From assembly GCA_035691305.1 (NCBI GenBank), contig DASSJF010000078.1, forward strand, positions 1 to 35,556: DNA of 35,556 bases, given 5' to 3'. The translations under genes were made by a program, and so were the position numbers. The notes beneath the pieces were generated by a model. That model was not told the origin of the DNA. It worked only from the letters and a program-made list of their open reading frames with translations, and did not search any database. Below, piece by piece: positions 16,325 through 24,616 of this stretch. Position 1 is the stretch's first letter. Every line of letters starts with the position of its first letter. The stretch comes from a bacterium (GTDB taxonomy: Bacteria; Sysuimicrobiota; Sysuimicrobiia; Sysuimicrobiales; Segetimicrobiaceae).

Positions 16325-17037
16325 CCGTTCCGCCGCTGCCACGCGTGGCGGCCGCGCCGCGGCCAGCGCCCCGCCAGGCTGATGAAAATCGAGAGCGCGA
16401 TCAGACGCAGATCCAGCCACAGGCTCATCCGGCGCACGTACAGTGCGTCGTACTTGAACTTCCGCTGACGGCTGATGTCCCGCGGCGCGTAGACCTGGGC
16501 CAGTCCGGTCAGCCCGGGCGTGACCACGATCCGCACGTGGTAGTTGGGGACCTCCTCGATCCGATGATATCGCGACCGGGGATCGACCTCGATCTCCTGG
16601 GGCAGCAGCGCCCGCGGCCCCACGAAGCTCATCTCCCCGCGTACGACGTTCAGCAGCTGCGGGATTTCGTCGAGCGCGGTCGCCCGCAGCACGCGGCCGA
16701 CCCTGGTGATCCGGTTGTCGACCACCGTCGCCTGCCGGTGTACGTCGCGATGCACGACGGGATGCATCGTGCGGAACTTGATGACGCCGAAAGGCACCCC
16801 GCCCCGGCCCACCCGGATTTGGCGGATGAAGATCGGGCGGCGATCGTCGAGCCAGATGGCCGCCGCAATGACGAGACAGATTGGGGAGAGCACGAACAGG
16901 CCGGCTACCGCCAGCGCGGCCTCGAGCGGCCACTTCAACGCGTAGCCCGGCTTGAGGGTCGGTGGAGCGGCGGGGACGGTGGGTGTTTCGGCGGCACGCG
17001 ATTCCGCGTCCGTTCCCGCGAGGTTGATCAGCGTCAC
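16321..17037 (-). CDS. Initiating phosphoglycosyltransferase (bacterial sugar transferase, WbaP/WcaJ family)
   Basis: A 238-residue monotopic phosphoglycosyltransferase that transfers sugar-1-phosphate to undecaprenyl phosphate and so starts repeat-unit assembly. Seen: one hydrophobic re-entrant segment (residues 37-63), FGVIKFRTM (83-91), TRVGRVLRATALDEIPQLLN (111-130) with the catalytic Asp-Glu pair, and GEMSFVGPRAL (134-144). The short form lacks the N-terminal four-helix domain of full WbaP. The start is taken as GTG at 17037-17035, 13 bases downstream of the preceding gene's stop, with GAGG 11 bases upstream; this choice is moderately sure. It marks this operon as a lipid-carrier-dependent pathway. 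Confidence 0.92.
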   Translation of the reverse strand: MTLINLAGTDAESRAAETPTVPAAPPTLKPGYALKWPLEAALAVAGLFVLSPICLVIAAAIWLDDRRPIFIRQIRVGRGGVPFGVIKFRTMHPVVHRDVHRQATVVDNRITRVGRVLRATALDEIPQLLNVVRGEMSFVGPRALLPQEIEVDPRSRYHRIEEVPNYHVRIVVTPGLTGLAQVYAPRDISRQRKFKYDALYVRRMSLWLDLRLIALSIFISLAGRWPRRGRHAWQRRNG

Positions 17038-17050
17038 GAGAACAACAGCC

Positions 17051-18304
17051 TCATGGTCGCTTAGGGGAGTTGGCCGCGCCCGCACCCATTCCTGCCCTCG
17101 CGGGCGCAACGAGACGTTCCACGAGCGCCGCGTACGCGGCGGTCGACGCGCGCCGCGAGAAATGCGCCTCGACGTACCGGCGGCCGGCGCCGCCCATCGC
17201 GCGCCGGCGCGCGGGGTCCGCCGCGAGTTCATGGATCGCCCCGGCCAGCGCCGCGGCGTCCCCGGGATCGACGCACACTCCGCCACCGGACGCGTCGACG
17301 ATCTCGCGAGCATCGCCCGGCGGCAGCGCGGCCACAAGGGGCCGGGACTGGCCGAGAATACCGGCGATTTTGGACGGAACCACCGGCGTCGCGACCGACG
17401 CCTCGAGGGTCACGAGACAGCAATCGGCGGCGGCGACGAGCGTCGGATACCGTTCGATCGGCTGGAACGGCAGAAAGCGGACGTTGGTCAGGCCGCGCTC
17501 GCGAACGAGCGCCTCGGCCTCCGCGCGGCGCACCCCGTCCCCCGCGAGAAGGAAGACGATCGTGGGATCATCGCGCAAAACCCGGGCCGCCTCCACGATA
17601 ACGGACATGTCTTGAGCGTACCCCATCACCCCCGCAAAGAGGACCACGGTCCGCTCCCCGAGGTCCAGCTCGACACGGTAGGGGTTGGGATCCGGAGGGG
17701 CCGCGTCGTCCAGGTCGACCCAATTCGGAATGACGAGAATCTTGCCGGGATCAACGCCGCGTGCGACGAGCAGGCGCCGGTTTCCGTCGGAGTGCACCGT
17801 CAGCGCGGCGGCGCGGCGATACGCCCGGCTTTCCAGCCACCGCAGCACGGCGAGGACGACCGGATTGCGCGCCAGACCGAGATCGATCAGAGCCTGCGGG
17901 TAGATGTCCTGCACGTTGACCACGAGCGGCACGCGCCGGCGCCGCGCGAGGACTTCCGCCGCGAGGGCGAGCGGCAGCGGCGGCGAGTACACAAGGACCG
18001 CGTCGTGGCGGCCGGCGCGCAGCCCCGACCAGACCATCGACGCCGCCAGGGTGACGTGCGTGACCGCCCGCACCGCGCGCGGCACCTTGACGAACGGCAG
18101 CGCCGCGACGCGGATTACGCGCACGCTGTCGGGAGGCACGCGGGACGGCCGCGCCGGCGCCTCGTCGACGTGCGACGGCGGGTACGGGGCCAGCACCGTC
18201 ACCGCGTGCCCCCGCGCGGCAAGGTCTTCGGCCAGTTGCGACATGAGGACGGAAACGCTTCGGATCTCCGGCGGGTAGTGCGGCGTGACAAGCAGCACCT
18301 TCAT
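17051..18304 (-). CDS. Glycosyltransferase family 4, WbuB/WcaI-like
   Basis: A 417-residue GT-B glycosyltransferase. The N-terminus LLVTPHYPPEIRSVSVLMSQ (residues 4-23), the NVQDIYPQALIDLG segment and the donor-domain VLFAGVMGYAQDMSVIVEAA stretch are typical of WcaI/WbuB-type GT4 enzymes (fucosyl or N-acetylaminosugar transferases). The C-terminus ends in a low-complexity Ala/Gly tail. The start is ATG at 18304-18302, overlapping the upstream GT4 stop as ATGA. Together with the following sugar transferase and GT2 it forms a tightly coupled assembly block. The acceptor and sugar are not known. Confidence 0.9.
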   Translation of the reverse strand: MKVLLVTPHYPPEIRSVSVLMSQLAEDLAARGHAVTVLAPYPPSHVDEAPARPSRVPPDSVRVIRVAALPFVKVPRAVRAVTHVTLAASMVWSGLRAGRHDAVLVYSPPLPLALAAEVLARRRRVPLVVNVQDIYPQALIDLGLARNPVVLAVLRWLESRAYRRAAALTVHSDGNRRLLVARGVDPGKILVIPNWVDLDDAAPPDPNPYRVELDLGERTVVLFAGVMGYAQDMSVIVEAARVLRDDPTIVFLLAGDGVRRAEAEALVRERGLTNVRFLPFQPIERYPTLVAAADCCLVTLEASVATPVVPSKIAGILGQSRPLVAALPPGDAREIVDASGGGVCVDPGDAAALAGAIHELAADPARRRAMGGAGRRYVEAHFSRRASTAAYAALVERLVAPARAGMGAGAANSPKRP

Positions 18305-19458
18305 GTTGGGCTCGACGCGGCCGGCGTCGCGAGGCGTGAGTACGCCGCGACGGCGCGATCCCCGTAGGCGTCCCAGGTCCACGCGCGCGCCGTCTCCGCG
18401 GCGGCCGCCGCCATCGCGGATCGCTTCTGCTCGTCCTCGAACAGCTCCCGCAGGGCGCGCTCGAGCGCGGCGGCGTCCGCTACCGGAACGATCAACCCCT
18501 CGCGGCCGTGGGTAATGATATCGTCGGCCCCGGTGTTCGGCGTCACGACTACCGGCACCCCGCTCGCCAGCGCCTCGAGGACGGACAGCGCCATCCCTTC
18601 CTCCAACGAGGGAAGCACAAACGCGGACGCGGTTCGATAGAGCGCGGCGAGATCCGCATGCGACAACGCCCCCATCACGCGGACCCGCGCCCGGCTCCCG
18701 CGGAGAATCGGCGCGAGGTCGGGAGCCACGGCGCCGGCCAGACAGAATTCGATCTCGAGCGCCTGGCGGTCCTCAATCACCCCGAGGCGTTCTGCCGCCT
18801 CCAGCAGGTACGGCGTACCCTTGCGGAGGCTGAGCCCTACGGCGACGACGCGAAACGGACGCCGCGGCGGCGCGCCCGGGGAGAACAGCCGCGTGTCGAC
18901 GCCGTACGGAATGTGCAGCAACCGGTCCCCGGGGAACCCGCGATCGAGAAAACTCCGTACCACGAACCGGCTCGGCACCGAGATATGCTCGGCCTCGTCG
19001 TACTCGCGCAGCTGGCGGGTCACCATTCGAGGATCCACCGGAGGAACCGGACAGCGCCACCGCCGGTACTCCTCGGCGACGAGCGCCTGTTGCGTCAGAA
19101 TGTGGGTCGATCCGCGTTCAAGCACCGTCCGGGCGCTCCGGCGCGCGGCGCGCTGCGCAAAGAGTGAGAAGCCGGCGAACCCGACCCAGACATCGCATCC
19201 TGCGACGCGCCGCGCCGCCCAGCGGTCAAAGATCACGGACTTGAGATAGTCCCCGCCCCCCCAGCGTAGACCGAGCACCCGAGGGCCGCGCATCGCGATC
19301 TCGGGCCACGGGTTCGCGTCGATACGGTCGGCCGGAATCCGTTCGCCGCGCAGCGGCCGGTGCGTCGTGACGAGACGGTGGAGCATCCCGCGCGCCTGCA
19401 GTTGTTCGGCGAGGCGGAACGCGTGAAACGTCCCGCCGACAGACACGGTGACCCTCAC
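18301..19458 (-). CDS. Glycosyltransferase family 4
   Basis: A 385-residue GT-B retaining glycosyltransferase. It has an acceptor domain starting VTVSVGGTFHAFRLAEQL, a linker region with ISVPSRFVVRSFLDRGF, and a donor domain with VVAVGLSLRKGTPYLLEAA and FVLPSLEEGMALSVLEALAS, which carries the E-x7-E pair. The start is GTG at 19458-19456, in GTGA overlap with the flippase gene. A continuous reading up to 21093 exists in this frame but crosses the flippase out of frame and is not a protein. It adds one sugar of the repeat unit on the cytoplasmic side; specificity is unknown. Confidence 0.89.
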   Translation of the reverse strand: MRVTVSVGGTFHAFRLAEQLQARGMLHRLVTTHRPLRGERIPADRIDANPWPEIAMRGPRVLGLRWGGGDYLKSVIFDRWAARRVAGCDVWVGFAGFSLFAQRAARRSARTVLERGSTHILTQQALVAEEYRRWRCPVPPVDPRMVTRQLREYDEAEHISVPSRFVVRSFLDRGFPGDRLLHIPYGVDTRLFSPGAPPRRPFRVVAVGLSLRKGTPYLLEAAERLGVIEDRQALEIEFCLAGAVAPDLAPILRGSRARVRVMGALSHADLAALYRTASAFVLPSLEEGMALSVLEALASGVPVVVTPNTGADDIITHGREGLIVPVADAAALERALRELFEDEQKRSAMAAAAAETARAWTWDAYGDRAVAAYSRLATPAASSPT

Positions 19459-21002
19459 CGCGAATCGTCCACCAACGGCAGGACGCGATCGTCCCGACCG
19501 TCGCCCTCCGCCGGGCCCGCGGCGCCGTTCGGCATGCCGTTCCACGCCGCGGGCGTCTCGCCGCGAAAACCCGCCAGTAGGCTCCACAAGTGTTCCTGCA
19601 GCTGTTGCCGATCGATGAGGGCCAGGCAGACGAGGTAGACGGCGGCGGCCGCGGCGAGGTTCGCCGCGTACCCGATCCGTCCTACCCAAGGTACGAGGTG
19701 AGCGGCCCGGAGGGCGGCGACGGACCCGCCGGCGATCACGGCGGCGAGCGCGGGCCGCCAGTATCCGTCGAGATACAGGCTCGTCACCTCGCGGCGGAGG
19801 GCACGGTAGCCCACGATCAGGCCCGCCAACTCGCTCAGGAACATCACCGCGCCCGCCGCGTACGGCCCGCCAACCTTGATCGCGGGCACGAGCAGCGGCA
19901 GGGCCACAAGCACCTGAACCAGGCGCATCCACACGGCGTCGCGCAGGCGCCCGATCCCGGTCAGCAGCACCTTGATGTTCTCGGCGACCGGGAAGATGAA
20001 ACCGAAGGCGGCCAGCCACGGCAGGATCGCCGCCGTCTCCGCCCAGCGGACCCCGGCGCCGTACAGCAGACCGACGATCTCGCGCGGGAAAAGCGCGAGC
20101 CAAATGAGCGCCGGGAACATCAGGCGGACCAGGAGCCCGTGGGACAACCGATAGGCGTACGTCAGCGCCTCCCGCCTGCCCGCGAGGCTCGCGTAGACCG
20201 GGAACGCGACCTGCACCGCGGCAAACGAGACGACGTAGTGGCCGAACTCGGCCAGGTACCGGCTGCGGTCGTAGAACCCAAGCGTGACCGTGCCTGCGAG
20301 GACGCCGAGGAGCGCCGTGTCCCCGCGATACCAGATCGTTTCCAGCGCCCGTGCCACGAACATCTGCCACCCGAACCGCCACAGTTCCCGCGCGGTCTCG
20401 AGGTTGTAGCCGCCCCGATACCGCCACCGGCTGACGACCCGGAACCCGACGAGCGTTACGCCGGATAGAATCAGTTCCCGGCCCAGCAGGCTCCACACGC
20501 CTGCCCCGGCTCGGGCGAGCGCCAGCGCGGCGACGATGGAGAGCACCACCGAGATGAGGCGCACGCGGGAAATCTGATTGTACTGAAACGTCCGCTCGAG
20601 CGTGGCCGAGTACACGTACGAAATCACGCTGAGATTCCGGACGACGAACAGCGCGAAGAACAGCGGGATGAAGATGCCCGGGAAATGCGGACGCAGCACG
20701 GCGGCCAGCACGGCCCCCCCGACTACCAGGGCCGCGTACAGGCGCACGCTCAGCACGTACGCCGTGTCCGCGACGCCCGGTGCATTCTGCATCTGGATGA
20801 TCGCCTGCGAAAAACTGAACCCGGTTGCGATGGAGAGGATCTCGGCCAGCGAGCCGGCAAGCGCAAACTGGCCGAAGTCCTTCGGGAAGAGAAGCCGCGC
20901 CAGCAGCAGATTGAGGCCGAAGTTCAGCACGAATGCGAAGTAGCCCGTGGCGCTCAGCCACACGACCCCCAGCAGGGCGCGCCGGATCGGAGCGGCCGTC
21001 AC
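19455..21002 (-). CDS. Oligosaccharide flippase (Wzx-type, MOP superfamily)
   Basis: A 515-residue polytopic membrane protein with about twelve hydrophobic segments, the size of Wzx/RfbX flippases. The first segments (LLGVVWLSATGYFAFVLNFG, then LLLARLLFPKDFGQFALAGS) have the characteristic F-G-x-F/Y pattern at the end of helix 1-2. SYVYSATLERTFQYNQIS matches the second repeat start. It is predicted to move the undecaprenyl-linked repeat unit across the cytoplasmic membrane. A hydrophilic C-terminal tail of about 35 residues follows the last helix. The start is GTG at 21002-21000, in GTGA overlap with a GT4 gene. A second candidate of this type may begin beyond the right edge (35325-35556). 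Confidence 0.91.
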   Translation of the reverse strand: MTAAPIRRALLGVVWLSATGYFAFVLNFGLNLLLARLLFPKDFGQFALAGSLAEILSIATGFSFSQAIIQMQNAPGVADTAYVLSVRLYAALVVGGAVLAAVLRPHFPGIFIPLFFALFVVRNLSVISYVYSATLERTFQYNQISRVRLISVVLSIVAALALARAGAGVWSLLGRELILSGVTLVGFRVVSRWRYRGGYNLETARELWRFGWQMFVARALETIWYRGDTALLGVLAGTVTLGFYDRSRYLAEFGHYVVSFAAVQVAFPVYASLAGRREALTYAYRLSHGLLVRLMFPALIWLALFPREIVGLLYGAGVRWAETAAILPWLAAFGFIFPVAENIKVLLTGIGRLRDAVWMRLVQVLVALPLLVPAIKVGGPYAAGAVMFLSELAGLIVGYRALRREVTSLYLDGYWRPALAAVIAGGSVAALRAAHLVPWVGRIGYAANLAAAAAVYLVCLALIDRQQLQEHLWSLLAGFRGETPAAWNGMPNGAAGPAEGDGRDDRVLPLVDDSR

Positions 21003-22204
21003 GAGGCCACTCCCGGGCGGCGCCGGGCGGCGACGCGATGGAGGGCTTCGAGGATCCCTTGGATGTCCGCGTCGTACGAGAAGGTCCGGACAATGTCGCG
21101 CGACCGCGCGCCCATCCGGGCGCGCGCGCCGGGATCGGCCAAGAGGCGCCGCAACGCGTCCGCGAGCGCGGGCACGTCGCCTACTGAGTAGACAAACCCG
21201 TTCTCCCCAACGCGCACGAGGTCGGGGGCGGCCCCGACGGCGTCGCTCGCAATGACCGGCAGGCCGAAGCACATCGCCTCGTTCAACACGAGTCCCCACG
21301 GCTCGTGACTGCTGGGAAGCACCAAGACGTCGGCGGCGGCATAGTACCGGCCGATCTCGCCCTGGTTCACGAATCCCGTAATGGACACACCGGAAAGCTT
21401 GCGCCGCGCGATCTCCGCCTCGAGGCGCGGACGTTCGGCCCCTTCCCCGAGAAACACGAGAGCCGCCGGGTGCTCCCCCACCACCCGAGCGTACGCGTCT
21501 AGCAGGTCTAGCGGCCGCTTGCGCCCGATGAGCTTGCCGACGTACAGCACCACCGGCAGATCCGGCGGGAGGCCGAGCTCCCCCCGCAGCTCGCGCCGCA
21601 GGGGCCGCCACCGGTCGGCCTCGACGCCGAAGGTCTCGTTGTCGACGGCGTACGGGACGGAGAAAATCCGGGCGTCGGGTACGCCCTGCGCCCGGTAGAA
21701 CTCGCGGTTGAGACGCCCGATCGCCAGCGCGGCCTCGACGCGCCGCAGGAGGCCGCGGAGCGCCCACCGCTTCGCCCCGGCGGCCCAGCCGCTCCGCCGT
21801 CCGAGCAGGGTCGATTCCCCGCGCAGCAGGATCGGCGTGCCGCTCCGGCGCGCGCCGAAGAACGCCAGCCAGTCCGTGGCGTGCGCGTATCCGTGCACGA
21901 TGAGCGCGTCGTAGCGTTCGCGCCCGAGCGTCGCGACAATTTCCGGGTGCACGAACCGGGCGAAATGATCCGCCCGCGGCCACGGCGAGCGGTTGTGAAG
22001 GACGGTCCAACGGTAGCCGTCCAGCAGCGGAACGTCCCACTGAAACGCGACGCCGAACTCCGCGTCGTGGTGGAGCCGGGCGCCCTGATCGTCCATGTAG
22101 TATACGTGCAGCGCGACCTCGGGGTGCGCGGCCAGGCGCCGCAGCAGCGGCGCCTGGTACTGAATCGGATGGGAAACGAGGTAGGCGACTCGATACGGCG
22201 TCAA
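20999..22204 (-). CDS. Glycosyltransferase family 4
   Basis: About 401 residues. The N-terminus RVAYLVSHPIQYQAPLLRRL is a well-marked GT4 subfamily start. The donor domain shows VLYVGKLIGRKRPLDLLDAY and VLPSSHEPWGLVLNEAMCFG with the E-x7-E motif. The start is uncertain. TTG at 22204-22202, preceded by GGGGGGAA, puts the conserved strand at residue 5 and is preferred. The upstream ATG at 22246-22244 would add 14 residues and overlap the start codon of the divergent CgeB-like gene. Transfer of one sugar during repeat-unit assembly is predicted; the donor is unknown. Confidence 0.88.
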   Translation of the reverse strand: MTPYRVAYLVSHPIQYQAPLLRRLAAHPEVALHVYYMDDQGARLHHDAEFGVAFQWDVPLLDGYRWTVLHNRSPWPRADHFARFVHPEIVATLGRERYDALIVHGYAHATDWLAFFGARRSGTPILLRGESTLLGRRSGWAAGAKRWALRGLLRRVEAALAIGRLNREFYRAQGVPDARIFSVPYAVDNETFGVEADRWRPLRRELRGELGLPPDLPVVLYVGKLIGRKRPLDLLDAYARVVGEHPAALVFLGEGAERPRLEAEIARRKLSGVSITGFVNQGEIGRYYAAADVLVLPSSHEPWGLVLNEAMCFGLPVIASDAVGAAPDLVRVGENGFVYSVGDVPALADALRRLLADPGARARMGARSRDIVRTFSYDADIQGILEALHRVAARRRPGVAS

Positions 22205-22244
22205 AAGGGCAATTCCCCCCGGGTGCGAATTCTGTTGCGCGCCC

Positions 22245-23279
22245 ATGAAGCGAGTGCTGCTCGTCGATACGACCCTTTACGCGCCGATGTCCCCTTTCTT
22301 CGTTCAGCCCGCCGCGGAACTCGGGTACGACGCGCTCTTCGTCGATGAGGCGCCGTATCTCCGGCCGCTCGAGACGTCACTCGTCCACAAAGTCGCCTAC
22401 CGCCTGCTGCACCGCCGGCCCGCGCTGCGCTGGCGCCTCAATCGGACACTCGTAGCAGCCGCGCGGCGGTTCCGGCCGGAACTCGTCGTCGCCGTCAAAG
22501 GCGCCTATATTATGCCTGCAACCCTCCGGCGGATCAAGGAAGAGACCGGCGCCGTGCTGGTCAATTACGCGACCGACGACCCGTTCAACGGCGCCAACGC
22601 CACTCCGGATCTCCTGCACGGGATTTCGGCCTACGACGTCTACGCCTGTACGAAGCGCGCGATCATGGACGACGTGAAGCGCGCCGGCGGCCGCATCGTC
22701 GTCCACACGATGTTCGGGTACAATCCGTCGGTGCATTTTCCCGAAGCGCCCGCGAACGACGCGGAGGCCCAGCGGTTCCAAAGCGACGTAGCGTTCGTCG
22801 GCGGCGCGGACCCCGATCGCTTCGCGGATCTCGAGCCCCTCCTCGCCGACGTCGACCTGTCGCCGGCGTTTTACGGCGGATACTGGTCCCGCGATCCACG
22901 CTTTGGCCGCCATGCCCGCGGATTCGCCGTCGGGCGCGACTACCGCCTCGCGCTCGGCGGCGCCAGGATCGTGCTCTGTCTGGTGCGGCGCGCCAATCGA
23001 GACGGACATGCCATGCGCAGCTTCGAGATTCCCGCGTGCGGCGCGTTCATGCTGGCCGAGCGCACCGACGAACATCTCGCGGTGTTTCGCGAGGACGTGG
23101 AGGCGGCCTTCTTCGAGTCGCGGGAGGAAATGATCGACAAGATCCGCTACTATCTGGCGCATGACGACGCGCGGCGGCGCATCGCCCGAGCGGGTTGCAC
23201 GCGCGTCATCGCCGGCGGGCACACGTATCGCGACCGCCTGCGCGAGATCGTGCGGACGGCGGAGGACGTCCGGTCCTAA
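22245..23279 (+). CDS. CgeB-like glycosyltransferase
   Basis: A 344-residue protein of the CgeB/DUF3880 type, a GT-B glycosyltransferase-like family first named from Bacillus spore maturation. Seen: VNYATDDPFNG (residues 106-116) between the domains, VAFVGGADPDR (182-192) starting the second domain, and the family hallmark HAMRSFEIPACGAFMLAERT (255-274). It is one of two plus-strand genes. Its ATG (22245-22247) shares two bases with a possible ATG of the divergent GT4 gene. Its TAA stop overlaps the TAG of the opposing polymerase candidate by three bases within CTAA. There is no clear Shine-Dalgarno. It is probably a sugar transferase or glycan-modifying enzyme with its own promoter. Confidence 0.86.
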   Translation: MKRVLLVDTTLYAPMSPFFVQPAAELGYDALFVDEAPYLRPLETSLVHKVAYRLLHRRPALRWRLNRTLVAAARRFRPELVVAVKGAYIMPATLRRIKEETGAVLVNYATDDPFNGANATPDLLHGISAYDVYACTKRAIMDDVKRAGGRIVVHTMFGYNPSVHFPEAPANDAEAQRFQSDVAFVGGADPDRFADLEPLLADVDLSPAFYGGYWSRDPRFGRHARGFAVGRDYRLALGGARIVLCLVRRANRDGHAMRSFEIPACGAFMLAERTDEHLAVFREDVEAAFFESREEMIDKIRYYLAHDDARRRIARAGCTRVIAGGHTYRDRLREIVRTAEDVRS

Positions 23280-24616
23280 AGGGTGCCGCGGTCCGGGTTC
23301 CGGCGCACCGCGGTCCGGTCCCACCAGGCGATCGCCGCGGTGAGCGCTCCGTACACCAGCAGCGCGTGCAGCACCCCGCCTAACACCAGACTGAGGTTCG
23401 ATTCAGCGTTGACGGCCGTCCCGACCACCGCCATCCCGAGCACCAGATTACCGGGCGCCGCGTCGGGTCCAATCCAGCGCGTCCAAATGACGCGCAGGAC
23501 CAGCCCAACCGCCGCGGCGGACAGCACAACGCCGACCCATCCTGCGTTCACCCAGCCTTCTGTCACCATCGGGAGATTGACGCTGTGCACCGTGTCGGGG
23601 AGATCGAGAAACGGATACCGGTGGCCGTAGAACTGGCCCGCCAGTTCTCGCGGCTTGTCCGGCCATAGGAATCGAGGCACGAACTTCGTCACGAGCGGCG
23701 CATACGTCGCGCCGCCGGCATACGGCACCGTCGCCGGGGTTGCCTGGATCACATAAGCGAGGTCGGCCAAGCGGTTGATGCGCAGGATCGCGCGTGACGC
23801 GGCGAACTGTGCGAGCAACACCAACCCGCTTGCGCGGTGGAAGCGCAGGCCAAGCGCCACAGGATCGAAGAAGGCGAGCCGCTGGCTGAAGGTAAGATGC
23901 ACCGGGGGAACCGATGAGGTCGCGGCGCCGGCACCGGCATGAACGCGCCGGTGAAAGGGATCCCCATTGTACACCTGCATCCGAAGATACTCCCGAAATG
24001 GAAACGCGACAACAATAAGCGGCACCAGCAGGAGGACGGCCGCGGCCTGGCGGCGCCATGATATTCCGACAATTCGAAGACCGTAGAGAATGGCGATCGC
24101 GCTGAAGACCGCGGGGCCGACCTTGGACAGCACGACCGGCACGAGCAGCGAGACTATGAGATCGACGATCAGCAGTCCCCGCACTGCGGTCGAACGGTTG
24201 CGCGCGACCCCACGGCGAAGGAGCCAGGCTCCGAGCACAAAGCCGATCGGCGGCGCCAAGGACAGCTGGTGGACGATTTCTTCGATCCCCGCGGGCAGGG
24301 CGTGAAAGGCGTGAAGCAGAGAGACGCCGCTCCCCGCCGATGAAAACGCAACGAAGGCCCACCATACCGCGTGAGCCGTCCATTCGCCGGATCGGGCCGG
24401 CCGGTCAGCCCGAACCGGCCAGACCACGAGTCCGGCCGCGATCGCAAACCAAACCAGGCAGACAACCAGCGCGGTGAGCGCGAACGGTGTAGGGACCGTG
24501 GCGAGACCACGGTTGATGGAGACGACCAACGGCAACCGCACGAACAGGAGCGGGAGGAAAAAGATCAGGAACATGGGGCCGAACACGTACAAAACGAAGA
24601 AGAGCCGCCCTTTCAC
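23276..24616 (-). CDS. Polysaccharide polymerase candidate (Wzy-like polytopic membrane protein)
   Basis: A 446-residue membrane protein with about ten hydrophobic segments and a large polar loop near the C-terminus. That loop contains FVPRFLWPDKPRELAG followed by VTEGWVNAGWVGVV, a pattern common in O-antigen/oligosaccharide repeat-unit polymerases of the Wzy type. With a Wzx flippase and an initiating transferase in the same operon, a polymerase is the expected missing component. Assignment rests on topology, loop motif and context, because Wzy sequences diverge strongly. The start is GTG at 24616-24614, in GTGA overlap with the AsnB gene; the upstream extension to 24886 is unsupported. It ends convergently with the CgeB-like gene. 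Confidence 0.75.
   Translation of the reverse strand: MKGRLFFVLYVFGPMFLIFFLPLLFVRLPLVVSINRGLATVPTPFALTALVVCLVWFAIAAGLVVWPVRADRPARSGEWTAHAVWWAFVAFSSAGSGVSLLHAFHALPAGIEEIVHQLSLAPPIGFVLGAWLLRRGVARNRSTAVRGLLIVDLIVSLLVPVVLSKVGPAVFSAIAILYGLRIVGISWRRQAAAVLLLVPLIVVAFPFREYLRMQVYNGDPFHRRVHAGAGAATSSVPPVHLTFSQRLAFFDPVALGLRFHRASGLVLLAQFAASRAILRINRLADLAYVIQATPATVPYAGGATYAPLVTKFVPRFLWPDKPRELAGQFYGHRYPFLDLPDTVHSVNLPMVTEGWVNAGWVGVVLSAAAVGLVLRVIWTRWIGPDAAPGNLVLGMAVVGTAVNAESNLSLVLGGVLHALLVYGALTAAIAWWDRTAVRRNPDRGTL

Noticed and set aside
19459-21093. N-terminal extension giving a 930-residue GT4
   Set aside because: The extra part runs out of frame through the flippase gene; the GTGA junction at 19455-19458 marks the real start.
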